From Alkalibacterium pelagium (GTDB lineage: Bacteria > Bacillota > Bacilli > Lactobacillales > Carnobacteriaceae_A): a stretch of 64,000 bases of DNA. The notes under the pieces were generated by a model that did not search any database, was not told the origin of the DNA, and was given only the letters and a program-made list of their open reading frames with translations. The stretch lies in contig NZ_FNZU01000001.1 of assembly GCF_900109325.1 (NCBI RefSeq), positions 62,001 through 126,000 on the forward strand, written 5' to 3'. Below, in pieces: positions 27,534-36,833 of the stretch; position 1 is the stretch's first letter; each line of letters begins with the position of its first letter. Made by a program: the position numbers and the translations under genes.

Positions 27534-28520
27534 ATGAACGAAAAAGAACAGGAAATCGAACGATTGAAAGAAGAACTGGCGACCGTCAGAAGATTAAATC
27601 GAGAGTTGCTTGATCAGCAGGAACAGCAGGATTCGCTCGAATTTGCATGGACAGGCAATTTGGGACACTGGTTCTGGGACTTTCCGGCTAATAAAGTCAC
27701 TTTCAACCCCAAAAAAGCTACAGCGCTGGGATATACGAAGGAAGAACTTCCCGACTATGTGGATTTTCAGTTCTTTACTGAGCGTCTCCACCCGGATGAC
27801 TATGAACGTGTTATGGATGAAATGAGAGATCATCTTGCTGGTAAAATACCCGTATGGGAAGTCAGATATCGGATCAGGACAAAAGATGGAAGCTATAAAA
27901 CGTATTATGACCGGGGTAAAGTTACTCAGCGGTCAGAAGACGGGAGTCCTCTTTTCCTCTCAGGAATCGTTTTTGATGTTTCTGACTATGCAGAGGAAAA
28001 AGAAGAGCTGTTGAGAAAAAACAAAGAGTGGGAACTTCAGTCTAAACGGGACGTGATGACAGGGCTGTATAACCGGTCTAATATCCTTGTCAAGCTGGGC
28101 AGTCTCATATCAAAAACAAGCAAGAATAAGCTGGAAACCTTATCTATGATAGTTTTTGACATAGATAATCTTCAAAAACACAATTCTCTTTATGGTCCTC
28201 TTTTCGGGGATGAACTGATTAAGAAAGCTGCAGTGATTATACAGGAAAAACTTCAGGAAGGTCATCTGGCGGGAACTTTTGAGGGTGGCAAATTCCTTCT
28301 CGTTCTTCCAGGTACAAATTTGAGAGAAGCGAGAGATTTAGCTGAGTCGATTCGCCTTTCTTTTCATGGGAATGACTTTACTGAACCGGCTGAAGTGACC
28401 AGCAGTGCAGGAATTGCTGAATTTCGTCCGTCGGAAACAGTTAGTCAATTCTTTAACCGTGCGGACCGTCTGCTTTATAAAGTCAAACAAAATGGTAAAA
28501 ATCAGGTAGCTATAGACTAA
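27534..28520 (+). CDS. PAS domain protein with degenerate GGDEF domain
   Basis: 328 residues. A short coiled-coil N-terminus (about 1-33) is followed by a PAS_3-type sensor domain (about 35-155, WFWDFPANKVTFNPKK, then RYRIRTKDGSYKTYYDRG), a linker helix, and a GGDEF-fold domain (165-328) opening with MTGLYNR. The catalytic signature reads EGGKF at residues 250-254 instead of GGDEF/GGEEF, so the acidic residue needed for c-di-GMP synthesis is lost. It may bind a nucleotide or serve as a scaffold. There is no membrane segment. AAAGGAG lies before the ATG. Confidence 0.85.
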   Translation: MNEKEQEIERLKEELATVRRLNRELLDQQEQQDSLEFAWTGNLGHWFWDFPANKVTFNPKKATALGYTKEELPDYVDFQFFTERLHPDDYERVMDEMRDHLAGKIPVWEVRYRIRTKDGSYKTYYDRGKVTQRSEDGSPLFLSGIVFDVSDYAEEKEELLRKNKEWELQSKRDVMTGLYNRSNILVKLGSLISKTSKNKLETLSMIVFDIDNLQKHNSLYGPLFGDELIKKAAVIIQEKLQEGHLAGTFEGGKFLLVLPGTNLREARDLAESIRLSFHGNDFTEPAEVTSSAGIAEFRPSETVSQFFNRADRLLYKVKQNGKNQVAID

Positions 28521-28600
28521 CTAAATGCTCTGAATGTTACCTGCTTCTGACTATGTATCTTCAGCTTTACTTTTTTTAACAAGAATGGATGAACATTTAA

Positions 28601-29338
28601 ATGCAGAATAAGATAACGATTCTTGGTATTCCTTTTGACAATATGACACGAAAAGAATTTCTGGAAAGACTGTATGAACGTATGAACAAAAAAGAAAAGA
28701 CTTTTCTTGTGACTGCTAATCCTGAAATTGTCATGTATGCTCATGACAATCCGGACTATTATAAACTGTTGATGGAGGCTGATTTTATTGCACCGGACGG
28801 AATCGGGATAGTTCAGGCCTCCAGAAAACTTCAGACCCCAATCAAGGAGAGAGTTCCTGGATTCGAATTGATGCTGGGCCTTCTTGAGCTAGCAAGCCTG
28901 AGCAATAAACGGGTGTATTTTATCGGCGCCAAAGAAGACATCATTAATCTGACTGTCAGTAATGTCAGTGAGAAATGGCCAGATCTTGAAATCGCCGGAT
29001 ACCATCACGGCTACTTCAATCACGAAGACCCTCAGATGATTGAGAAGGTCAAAGCCACTCGACCTGATATTGTTCTGGTAGCTTTCGGTTTTCCCAGACA
29101 GGAGAAATGGATTAAGTCTTATCTGGCAGCGGCTGATTATGGGATTGCGGTCGGAGTAGGCGGAAGCTTTGATGTCCTCTCGGGTAAAACCAAACGTGCC
29201 CCGTACTTAGTTCAACGGTTCCATATCGAATGGCTTTACCGACTCGTCAAGCAGCCGTCAAGATACAAGCGCATGCTTGCCCTGCCTTATTTCATAAGGG
29301 AAGTTTACAGACAGAACAAGAAGGAAGAAACGATATGA
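28601..29338 (+). CDS. WecG/TagA/CpsF family glycosyltransferase
   Basis: 245 residues of glycosyltransferase family 26. Seen are TANPEIVMYAHDNPDYY, ADFIAPDGIGIV with the conserved Asp, KERVPGFELM, and FGFPRQEKWI, all hallmarks of TagA. TagA transfers ManNAc onto undecaprenyl-PP-GlcNAc in wall teichoic acid or related polymer synthesis; which polymer is made here is unknown. The ribosome binding site is weak. It is coupled to the next glycosyltransferase by an ATGA overlap. The TagO-type initiator enzyme lies 7.5 kb away at 36834. Confidence 0.88.
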   Translation: MQNKITILGIPFDNMTRKEFLERLYERMNKKEKTFLVTANPEIVMYAHDNPDYYKLLMEADFIAPDGIGIVQASRKLQTPIKERVPGFELMLGLLELASLSNKRVYFIGAKEDIINLTVSNVSEKWPDLEIAGYHHGYFNHEDPQMIEKVKATRPDIVLVAFGFPRQEKWIKSYLAAADYGIAVGVGGSFDVLSGKTKRAPYLVQRFHIEWLYRLVKQPSRYKRMLALPYFIREVYRQNKKEETI

Positions 29339-30426
29339 AAACAGCCCATATCAACGCAGGAAACGAGTTTGGTGGTGGACTGGTCCATATCGTTTCTTTA
29401 CTCTGTGCACTTGAGGAGACAGGTGAGTCAGCTGAACTGCTCGTTTTGGAAGAGGGGCCGGTTGCTCAGGAAGCTAGGCAAAGAGGGCTGAAAGTCACAG
29501 TATTTGAGCAGAAGAGCAGATATGATCTTCGTGTACTGATACGCCTGTTAAAGTACATTAACAGTCAGGAGTTTGATATTGTCCATTCACACGGCCCTCG
29601 CGCCAATCTCTTTATTCGACTTCTAAGCCCCTTTATAAAAGCCAAATGGGTGACAACGATTCACAGCAATCCTTTACTCGATTTTGAAAAGAATAATTTA
29701 AAAGGGAAAGTATTCGAAAAAATAAATACGACCTGTCTGACTGGAGCAAATGGAGTTATTGTAGTTTCCAAGGAAATTAAAGACATTATTATCGATTTAG
29801 GTGTTCAGACAGATCGGATAAGAGTTATTAATAATGGTATCGACTTTGCTGCACCTAAGCCCATCGATTCATCAGATAGAAGTACAGATGTATTCTCAAT
29901 TATCACAATTGGAAGATTGCATCCTATTAAAAATCATGACCTTCTATTTGATGCTTTATCAGATATGAAAGAGTTTGAATGCCAGGTTCATATTTGTGGA
30001 GAAGGGGAAGAATATGAGCGGCTAAAGGTACGAGCAGAGAAGCATGAAGGACTTGCTAAGTTTTATTTCAATGGATGGCTAGGTTCTGACGAGCTAAAAA
30101 CCTTAATCAGGCACAGTGATCTTCTAGTCCATCCCTCTAGGAGTGAAAGTTTTCCCCTCGTTTTGCTTGAAGCAGCTGAACAAGAGGTTGCTGTAATTGC
30201 TACTGATGTAGGGGATGTAAACAATCTTCTGAACACTCCAGATATTGGCTGGTTGATTAAGAACGAAAGCCGAGAAGAGTTGAAATCAGCTTTGATCTCC
30301 GCTCAAAAAGAATGGCAACAGGGAAGTTTGCAGATGAAAGGCAGACAATTGAGAAAAGCAGCATTAAAGTTCTCCTTAAGTGAACAGTCTAACAAGGTGA
30401 TCGCATTTTATAATAGTATAATCTAA
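29335..30426 (+). CDS. Family 4 glycosyltransferase
   Basis: 363 residues with two Rossmann-like halves (GT-B). The N-terminus has NEFGGGLVHIVSLL, and the C-terminal half has IGRLHPIKNHDLLFDAL, HPSRSESFPLVLLEAAEQ with the E-x7-E nucleotide-sugar motif (about residue 278). I start at 29335, where the ATG overlaps the tagA-like stop; the open frame runs back 35 codons inside that gene. It likely adds a sugar to the same lipid-linked glycopolymer. Confidence 0.88.
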   Translation: MKTAHINAGNEFGGGLVHIVSLLCALEETGESAELLVLEEGPVAQEARQRGLKVTVFEQKSRYDLRVLIRLLKYINSQEFDIVHSHGPRANLFIRLLSPFIKAKWVTTIHSNPLLDFEKNNLKGKVFEKINTTCLTGANGVIVVSKEIKDIIIDLGVQTDRIRVINNGIDFAAPKPIDSSDRSTDVFSIITIGRLHPIKNHDLLFDALSDMKEFECQVHICGEGEEYERLKVRAEKHEGLAKFYFNGWLGSDELKTLIRHSDLLVHPSRSESFPLVLLEAAEQEVAVIATDVGDVNNLLNTPDIGWLIKNESREELKSALISAQKEWQQGSLQMKGRQLRKAALKFSLSEQSNKVIAFYNSII

Positions 30427-30434
30427 AATCAGAG

Positions 30435-30463
30435 ACCTGTATCAACAGGTAGCTGGTTTTTTT
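30435..30463 (+). terminator. Terminator of the glycosyltransferase pair
   Basis: ACCTGT-atca-ACAGGT hairpin, then AGCTGG and seven T. The stem is short, with a 6-base gap before the T-run; GACC/GGTT pairing may extend it. Confidence 0.55.
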
Positions 30464-30516
30464 GTTTCAAAAAACTAGTCATTCCAGACAGACGAGGCGC
30501 AGGTCAGTCAGAATTA

Positions 30517-30525
30517 TGGTATACT
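30517..30525 (+). promoter_or_regulatory. Extended -10 promoter of pncB-nadE
   Basis: TGgTATACT, 38 bases before the pncB ATG; no clear -35. Confidence 0.5.
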
Positions 30526-30563
30526 TGCATACAGAGAAGTGCCCGTTTTAAGGAGGAAAAAGA

Positions 30564-32048
30564 ATGTATCAAACTTATGCAGATGACAGTATGGCATTGC
30601 ATACCGATTTTTATGAACTCAATATGATATATACACATTGGAAGAAAGCCAACCATACAAAAAAAGCAGTATTTGAAGTCTATTACCGATCCAACCCATT
30701 CGGCATGGGGTATACGATTTTCGCCGGACTTGAACGCGTCGTCGACTATATTACTAACATAAAGTTCTCAGAGTCAGATATTGCGTACTTGCGAGAAATT
30801 AAAACATTTCCTGAAGACTTTCTGGACTATCTTAAAGAGTGGCGTTTTAAAGGAACGATCCGCTCTTTTAAGGAAGGCGAGGTTGCTTTTGCCAACGAAC
30901 CACTCATTCAAGTGGAAGGGCCGCTGGCTGACTGTCAGCTGATTGAGACCGCTCTATTGAATATTGTCAATTTCCAGACTCTGATCGCGACTAAAGCATC
31001 GCAGATCAAAAGTGCTGCCGGAAATGATCCGGTCCTTGAGTTTGGAGCTAGACGAGCTCAGGAATTTGATGCAGCGTTATGGGGAGCACGTGCAACTTAT
31101 ATAGGAGGCTGTGATTCGACAAGTAATACAAGAGCCGCAAAAGTATTCGGTATTCCGGCTGCGGGAACCCATGCTCATGCACTCGTGCAGGCTTATAGAG
31201 ATGAATACCAGGCATTTAAGGCGTACGCCGAAACACACAAAGATTGTGTGTTCCTTGTTGACACGTATCATACCCTGGATTCTGGTGTCCCTAATGCAAT
31301 TCGAGTGGCCAATGAAATGGGCGACAAGATCAACTTCCAGGGTGTAAGACTGGATTCAGGAGATTTATCCTATTTATCCAAGCGAGTTAGACAGCAGCTG
31401 GACGAAGCTGGCTATCCAGATGCCAAAATTTTTGTATCTAACGATCTGAATGCTGAGACCATCCTAAACCTTAAGATGCAGGGAGCAAAAATTGATGTCT
31501 GGGGAGTCGGGACTAAGATGATAACAGCCTATGATCAGCCAGCTTTAGGAGCAGTCTATAAAATCGTGTCGGTCGAAGGAAACGATAGAGAGATGCACCA
31601 CACACTTAAGCTGACAGCAAATGCTGCTAAGATTTCTACTCCAGGCAAAAAGCAGGTCTGGCGCATTCGTTCAAAGAACAATGTGAAGCCTGAAGGGGAT
31701 TATATTGCACTGGATGGGGAACGTCCGGATCAGCAGGATGAATTGTACATGTTCCATCCTCAGTACACATACATCAACAAAACGGTAAAAGATTTTACTG
31801 CGCGTCCTCTTCTGCAGGATATCATTGTAGACGGTGAACTGGTGTATGACATGCCTGAACTTGAAGAAATCAAAAGATATGCTGAAGAAAGCCTGTCGGA
31901 ACAATGGGAAGAGAATAAGCGCCTTCTGAATCCAGAACCGTATCCAGTCGACTTGTCCCAGGAGCTATATGATGCGAAAGTTGAAACGATCAAGCTGTTC
32001 AAGGAGATTGCGAAATCTACACATTCAGAAAATGATGCCTTGTTTTAA
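30564..32048 (+). CDS. pncB: Nicotinate phosphoribosyltransferase
   Basis: 494 residues. It makes nicotinate mononucleotide from nicotinate and PRPP, the entry step of NAD salvage. Motifs: [10 protein letters not shown] at the N-terminus, [30 protein letters not shown] with the phosphorylated His region, and [22 protein letters not shown] precedes the ATG. It is followed by nadE, giving a two-gene salvage unit that lets a NAD-auxotrophic-type lactic acid bacterium use exogenous niacin. Confidence 0.96.
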   Translation: MYQTYADDSMALHTDFYELNMIYTHWKKANHTKKAVFEVYYRSNPFGMGYTIFAGLERVVDYITNIKFSESDIAYLREIKTFPEDFLDYLKEWRFKGTIRSFKEGEVAFANEPLIQVEGPLADCQLIETALLNIVNFQTLIATKASQIKSAAGNDPVLEFGARRAQEFDAALWGARATYIGGCDSTSNTRAAKVFGIPAAGTHAHALVQAYRDEYQAFKAYAETHKDCVFLVDTYHTLDSGVPNAIRVANEMGDKINFQGVRLDSGDLSYLSKRVRQQLDEAGYPDAKIFVSNDLNAETILNLKMQGAKIDVWGVGTKMITAYDQPALGAVYKIVSVEGNDREMHHTLKLTANAAKISTPGKKQVWRIRSKNNVKPEGDYIALDGERPDQQDELYMFHPQYTYINKTVKDFTARPLLQDIIVDGELVYDMPELEEIKRYAEESLSEQWEENKRLLNPEPYPVDLSQELYDAKVETIKLFKEIAKSTHSENDALF

Positions 32049-32089
32049 ATCGATTCATATGTAAAAATCAAACCGAAGGAGCGATTGTT

Positions 32090-32920
32090 ATGATGTCAGA
32101 TTTACAGAAACAGATTGTAGAGGAAATGCAGGTACAGCCCGAAATCAATCCTAAAGAAGAGATTAGAAAATCGATCGATCTTATGAAAGATTACCTTAAG
32201 AAGCACAGCTTCTTGAAGACACTTGTCCTGGGTTTGTCAGGAGGACAGGATTCCACTCTTTTAGGGAAACTTGCTCAGATGTCTATGGAGGAGTTAAGGA
32301 AAGAGACTGGTAGAGAAGATTATGCCTTCATTGCTGTACGTCTGCCATATGGTGAGCAGGCAGATGAAGCTGACGCCATGGATGCTATCGAATGGATCCA
32401 ACCTGACAAAGTGTTCAAAGTTAATATCCAGGGATCCGTGGATGCACTGGAAAAAAGTCTTGAATCAAATGATTTTGAAGTCAGTGATTTTAACAAAGGA
32501 AATATCAAAGCTCGCGCTCGAATGGTCGCTCAGTACGCCATAGCTGGAGATACTGATGGCGTCGTACTGGGAACAGATCATCCGGCTGAAGCAGTGACAG
32601 GATTTTTCACCAAATACGGAGATGGTGGGACAGATCTTAATCCTCTGTTCCGACTGAACAAGGAGCAGGGGAAACAGCTTCTACGAGAACTCGATGCACC
32701 TAAGCATCTCGTAGAGAAGACACCAACAGCAGACCTCGAAAGCGACAAGCCTGGTCTAGCTGATGAAGAAGCTTTGGGAGTTACTTATGATGAAATCGAC
32801 CGTTATCTAACTGGCAAAGAAGTGTCTAAAGAAGCTGCTGAGACGATTGAAGACTGGTATCTCAAAACACAGCATAAACGGCATCTGCCTATAACCATAT
32901 TTGATGAGTTCTGGAAGTAA
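32090..32920 (+). CDS. nadE: NH3-dependent NAD+ synthetase
   Basis: 276 residues, the short ammonia-dependent form without a glutaminase domain. The PP-loop [18 protein letters not shown] is at about residues 46-63, and the NAD-binding [25 protein letters not shown] region follows, shown here only as a landmark. It amidates nicotinate adenine dinucleotide. Either of two adjacent ATGs (32090, 32093) fits the AAGGAG site. The middle enzyme of the route (NadD) is not in this window. Confidence 0.96.
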   Translation: MMSDLQKQIVEEMQVQPEINPKEEIRKSIDLMKDYLKKHSFLKTLVLGLSGGQDSTLLGKLAQMSMEELRKETGREDYAFIAVRLPYGEQADEADAMDAIEWIQPDKVFKVNIQGSVDALEKSLESNDFEVSDFNKGNIKARARMVAQYAIAGDTDGVVLGTDHPAEAVTGFFTKYGDGGTDLNPLFRLNKEQGKQLLRELDAPKHLVEKTPTADLESDKPGLADEEALGVTYDEIDRYLTGKEVSKEAAETIEDWYLKTQHKRHLPITIFDEFWK

Positions 32921-32943
32921 GGTTAACCGTAGATTAATTATGA

Positions 32944-32975
32944 TAAAACCCTTTGCTTACCGGTGAAGGGTTTTA
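32944..32975 (+). terminator. Terminator of pncB-nadE
   Basis: TAAAACCCTT pairs with AAGGGTTTTA around a 12-base loop; the trailing TTTTATA is T-rich but short. Confidence 0.75.
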
Positions 32976-33001
32976 TACACAAAAAATATAGGGGGATTTT
33001 C

Positions 33002-34138
33002 ATGGCAAAGGTAATGATAAACGCCTGTATTTATACTGGCGAAGGAAAAATCGACAACGGCTATATCCGCTTCACAGATGAAATCACTGGTGTAGGTAAA
33101 ATGGAAGCCTTTGAAGAAGAAGAATCGGATGAAGTACAGGATCTTGATGGGAAAATGATCATTCCAGGCTTTATAGACGTCCATAGTCATGGCGGATATG
33201 GAGTGGATGTGATGGATGCAGATGCTGATAAGATAGATGAAATGGTCAATAAAATGCTTGAAGAGGGAATCACTTCTTACTTTGCAACAACGATCACTCA
33301 ATCCGATGAGCAGATCGAAGCTGCTGTAAAAGCCGTAAAGGAAGCTGCTGAAAGCAATTCACTTATTCAGGGTATTCATATTGAGGGCCCCTTCATATCA
33401 AAAGACTTTAAAGGAGCTCAACCTGAGGCTTTTATTCGACCAGCTCAACTTGATACGCTTAAAAAGTGGCAGGAAGAAAGCGGTGGGATGATCAAACTAA
33501 TCACTTATGCACCGGAGAATGGAGACATTGAGGAATTTGAGGCATACTGTTCTGAAAATGGAATCGTTCTTTCAGCTGGGCATTCAGGTGCTTCTTACGA
33601 GGAACTGAAGGCTTCCAAAGCGACACACATCACACATCTCTTTAATGGACAGAAAGGCCTGCATCATCGTGACATTGGTGTCAGCGGCTATGGTCTGCTT
33701 GAAAAAGATGTGATGGTAGAGATGATCGTGGACGGCTACCATATATCAGAACCGATGGTCAGACTTGCTTATCAGACTAAAGGAGCGGACGGCATTCAGC
33801 TCATCACAGATTCTATGCGTGCCAAGGGCTTGCCTGATGGAGAAAGTGAGCTGGGGGGACAGACTGTTACAGTCAAAGACAAGCAGGCGCGGCTTGAAAA
33901 TGGATCGCTCGCAGGCAGCGTTCTGACCTTTATTGAGGCATTCAGAAATATGATCGACTATACAGGCTGCTCCATAGAAGAAGCTGTTAAAATGAGTGCG
34001 TTCAATCAGGCTAAAGAGTTCGGACTCGAAAAGAAAGGTCAGCTAAGACCAAGCTGCGATGCAGATTTGCTGGTCATTGATGAAAATCTGACTATTTTAT
34101 CTACCGTTTCAGGAGGAAAGATAAATGAATTCAACTAA
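33002..34138 (+). CDS. nagA: N-acetylglucosamine-6-phosphate deacetylase
   Basis: 378 residues of the amidohydrolase superfamily. [17 protein letters not shown] carries the first metal ligands (about residue 56), GIHIEGPFI the Glu, LSAGHSG and THLFNG further His residues, and LITDSMRA the catalytic Asp. It removes acetate from GlcNAc 6-phosphate. The ATG at 33002 follows GGGGG; the frame extends 13 codons upstream into the terminator without a ribosome binding site. It overlaps nagB by 14 bases. Confidence 0.96.
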   Translation: MAKVMINACIYTGEGKIDNGYIRFTDEITGVGKMEAFEEEESDEVQDLDGKMIIPGFIDVHSHGGYGVDVMDADADKIDEMVNKMLEEGITSYFATTITQSDEQIEAAVKAVKEAAESNSLIQGIHIEGPFISKDFKGAQPEAFIRPAQLDTLKKWQEESGGMIKLITYAPENGDIEEFEAYCSENGIVLSAGHSGASYEELKASKATHITHLFNGQKGLHHRDIGVSGYGLLEKDVMVEMIVDGYHISEPMVRLAYQTKGADGIQLITDSMRAKGLPDGESELGGQTVTVKDKQARLENGSLAGSVLTFIEAFRNMIDYTGCSIEEAVKMSAFNQAKEFGLEKKGQLRPSCDADLLVIDENLTILSTVSGGKINEFN

Positions 34139-34844
34139 TAGCACTATCAAAGTTATAAAAGTAAAAGATAAAAACGAAGGAGGGAAAAAGGCATATGAAC
34201 TGATCAAAGAAGCTGTTCAAAGTGGGGCTGAAGTGTTTGGTCTGGCTACCGGAAGCACACCTGAGACACTGTATAAAGAATTAAGATCAAGTGAGCTGGA
34301 CTTTTCAGATAAGACAGCCATCAATCTGGACGAATACATTGGTTTATCAGAAGACCACCCTCAGAGTTACCATACTTTTATGAAAGAACACTTATTTGAT
34401 TCTAAGCCATTCAAGCAGACATTTATGCCGGATGGACTTGGAGACGAACACACAGAACCGGAAAATTATGATAAAATAATTGCTGAACATCCGATCGATG
34501 TTCAGATACTTGGTATCGGAACAAATGCGCATATCGGATTCAATGAACCGGGAACATCATTCGATAGCAAGACCCATAAAGTTTCTCTGACACAGGAAAC
34601 AATCGATGCTAACAAACGCTATTTCGATTCCGAAGAAGATGTACCAAGACATGCTTTCTCTATGGGGATTAAATCTATTATGTCTGCTAAGAAGATTATA
34701 TTAATGGCATATGGTGAGAACAAGGCGGAAGCGATAGAGAGAACCGTCCACGGACCTGTAACAGAAGAAGTTCCTTCGAGTATTCTTCAGACACATCCTG
34801 ATGTCGTTATCATAGTAGATGAGGAAGCTGCCAGTCAGCTGTAA
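34125..34844 (+). CDS. nagB: Glucosamine-6-phosphate deaminase
   Basis: 239 residues. Motifs: [15 protein letters not shown] (phosphate loop, about residue 38), NLDEYIGL with the catalytic Asp, and [15 protein letters not shown] with the active-site Asn/His region. It converts glucosamine 6-phosphate to fructose 6-phosphate and ammonia, feeding glycolysis. GGAGGAAAG precedes the ATG inside nagA. The short C-terminus lacks the long allosteric tail of the E. coli enzyme. Confidence 0.96.
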   Translation: MNSTNSTIKVIKVKDKNEGGKKAYELIKEAVQSGAEVFGLATGSTPETLYKELRSSELDFSDKTAINLDEYIGLSEDHPQSYHTFMKEHLFDSKPFKQTFMPDGLGDEHTEPENYDKIIAEHPIDVQILGIGTNAHIGFNEPGTSFDSKTHKVSLTQETIDANKRYFDSEEDVPRHAFSMGIKSIMSAKKIILMAYGENKAEAIERTVHGPVTEEVPSSILQTHPDVVIIVDEEAASQL

Positions 34845-34873
34845 TATCGTCTCTTTTTTAGAAAGGAATGCAA

Positions 34874-35584
34874 ATGACTAACAGAATTCCTGTATATATT
34901 GAAATGCACAATAAAATGAGACAAATGATTGTTTCAAATGAATGGAAAAAAGGGCAGAAGATACCCTCAGAAAGAGCGCTTGCTGAAACCTTTGGTGTAA
35001 GTAGAATGACAGCAAGACAAGCAGTGAGTTCGCTGGTGGAAGAAGGGCTGCTTGAAAGACGAAGGGGTGCCGGTACATTTGTGGCTTCTGATAAAGTCCG
35101 GGAAAAACTGAGCGGCATACCAAGTTTTACAGAAACCATAGAACAGCTCGGAAAACAGCCATCAAGCACATTGGTGTCTTATTACTCAAAACGGGCAAGT
35201 GAAAGTGAAGCTGAAAAACTTCAGCTCGGACGTGGAGAAGCAGTCCTGGTCATGGAGCGGATTCGTTTTGCAGACGGGGAACCGATTTGCTTTGAGGTGG
35301 CCACCCTTCCTCAGCGAATCGTTGAGAAGTTCAGTAAAGAACAGCTGACCCGTCATCTATACCGCACATTATCAGACGAGGGATTTGAAGTAGCCAGAGC
35401 CGAGCAGACCATATCGGCGACATGGGCCTCTGAGAAGGTAGCAGATCTGCTTCATGTCAAAAGAGAATCTCCTATCCTGAGACTTAGACAAGTCAGTTAC
35501 ACACAGGATAATAAACCGTTTGAATATGTACGTGCCCAGTATGTAGGGGCAAGATATGAGTTCTTTTTGGAAGCTACTAAATAA
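34874..35584 (+). CDS. nagR: GntR/HutC family regulator, probable NagR
   Basis: 236 residues. An N-terminal winged helix-turn-helix (KIPSERALAETFGVSRMTAR, about residues 29-48; then RRRGAGTFV) is followed by a UTRA ligand domain (about 95-235) ending in PFEYVRAQY. The position directly after nagAB and the UTRA domain make it a likely GlcN-6-P or GlcNAc-6-P responsive repressor of amino-sugar genes; that role is inferred. I choose the ATG at 34874, 6 bases after AAAGGA, over the ATG at 34868 that touches it. Confidence 0.9.
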   Translation: MTNRIPVYIEMHNKMRQMIVSNEWKKGQKIPSERALAETFGVSRMTARQAVSSLVEEGLLERRRGAGTFVASDKVREKLSGIPSFTETIEQLGKQPSSTLVSYYSKRASESEAEKLQLGRGEAVLVMERIRFADGEPICFEVATLPQRIVEKFSKEQLTRHLYRTLSDEGFEVARAEQTISATWASEKVADLLHVKRESPILRLRQVSYTQDNKPFEYVRAQYVGARYEFFLEATK

Positions 35585-35630
35585 AAAAGTGAAGACAGAC
35601 CCGGTATAATTGGGCTGTCTTCACTTTTTT
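35583..35630. terminator. Bidirectional terminator after the nag operon
   Basis: AAAAAAGTGAAGACAG pairs with CTGTCTTCACTTTTTT, with inner CCC/GGG pairs. A- and T-runs flank both sides, so it also serves the convergent LCP gene. Confidence 0.92.
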
Positions 35631-35649
35631 CTGTTTCACGAGTATTGAA

Positions 35650-36726
35650 TCAGTCTGTACCTGTATCATTTCCAGATTCATTTGTGGTGTCATCTGAACT
35701 GTCGTCTGTTTCGAGAGGTATGTCCTCATTTATGTCAGTCTCAAGGACATCGTCCAGTTCCAAATGGGCCTGCAGTTCTTCCTGGACAGCAAGCAGGCTT
35801 TGTTCATAAGGGCGGTAAACATACAGCTCATGACCATACTCCGGGAAGTAGACAAAATCTTCTGTCCCCCCGATTTCTATAGATTCTACTGTCTGTGCAG
35901 CTGGTCTGTAGTTTGAAGCCACTGCCATAATCTGCTGTCCAGTCATATTCGTTTGCAGATTGGGGCGAATGGCATTTAGTATGGGTGTCAGGTTGGCAAT
36001 CGATCCGAAAGAAAGCAGCTCTTCTGCCAGAGCTTCGATTACCTGACGCTGCCTTTCCTGTCTACCGAAATCCCCCCGCGGATCCTGCTTCCTCATTCTG
36101 GCATAACCCAGGGCCTGTTCTCCATCAAGTTCCTGAATCCCTTCTTCGATTTCAATGGCATGTGAGGTTTCTTCACTGTCCTGTACGGTGAAAGACAGTG
36201 GGGAGTCAACGGTGATGCCTCCAACAGCATCTACTAAATCGACCAGACCTTCAAAATTTAAAGTTGCATAGAAAGACAGGGGAATGGCAAGGTAATCTTC
36301 AATATAATCGATAACACCAGGAATACCGTATATGGCATGAAGAGCGTTCATTTTTTCCTGTCTGTTGCTGTTCGGCAAAGTAATTAATGTATCTCTAGGA
36401 ATAGACACGATTTTTGTAGATTCCTGACCAGGGTTGAGCGTAATGACCATCATTGAATCAGAACGGCTCGATACATCATCTTCGTCTAGTCCAAGAACGA
36501 GGATTGAGATCGGGTGCATGGATCTAATCGATTCGTCACTTTCTGAAGTATCCCTCAGTTCTTCAGGAGTATCTTCAGATACATCAGCCAGGAGCTGAAC
36601 GATTTGATAACCATAATAGCCGGAAAGCGTACCGACAACGAAAGCAAGAGCCACCACGGCTGCCAGAATGCTGCGTTTGATCCATAATTTTCTTTTATCA
36701 TTTTGTGTCTGTCTATCTGATCGCAT
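35650..36726 (-). CDS. LytR-CpsA-Psr (LCP) family glycopolymer ligase
   Basis: 358 residues. A short basic cytosolic N-terminus, one membrane span (about residues 17-40), then an extracellular LCP domain (about 75-245) with SRSDSMMVITLNP, SIPRDT, and LDGEQALGYARMRKQDPRGDFGRQ, where the Arg/Asp residues contact the pyrophosphate lipid. The C-terminal tail is rich in Asp, Ser and Thr. LCP enzymes attach undecaprenyl-linked glycopolymers (teichoic acid, capsule) to peptidoglycan. A TagO-type initiator is divergent from it and a second LCP lies beyond. Confidence 0.93.
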   Translation of the reverse strand: MRSDRQTQNDKRKLWIKRSILAAVVALAFVVGTLSGYYGYQIVQLLADVSEDTPEELRDTSESDESIRSMHPISILVLGLDEDDVSSRSDSMMVITLNPGQESTKIVSIPRDTLITLPNSNRQEKMNALHAIYGIPGVIDYIEDYLAIPLSFYATLNFEGLVDLVDAVGGITVDSPLSFTVQDSEETSHAIEIEEGIQELDGEQALGYARMRKQDPRGDFGRQERQRQVIEALAEELLSFGSIANLTPILNAIRPNLQTNMTGQQIMAVASNYRPAAQTVESIEIGGTEDFVYFPEYGHELYVYRPYEQSLLAVQEELQAHLELDDVLETDINEDIPLETDDSSDDTTNESGNDTGTD

Positions 36727-36766
36727 AGAGTCCTCTTTTCTAAAACGGGAATGTGTGTTATTAATA

Positions 36767-36795
36767 AGTTTAATTCAAGTTGTTTTTAATTGCAA
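36767..36795 (-). promoter_or_regulatory. Promoter of the first LCP gene
   Basis: Minus-strand TTGCAA (36795-36790), a 17-base spacer and TAAACT (36772-36767). Its -35 directly abuts that of the divergent TagO-type gene. Confidence 0.6.
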
Positions 36796-36825
36796 TTGGG
36801 ATTTTTCCATATAGGATGCTATAAT
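36796..36825 (+). promoter_or_regulatory. Promoter of the TagO-type gene
   Basis: TTGGGA (36796-36801), an 18-base spacer ending in TGc, and TATAAT (36820-36825), an extended -10. Predicted transcription start is about 36832, only two bases before the first ATG. Confidence 0.65.
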
Positions 36826-36833
36826 TATATAAA

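Noticed and set aside
28585-28611. Eight-codon leader peptide overlapping the tagA-like start
   Set aside because: It has no ribosome binding site and no attenuator follows.
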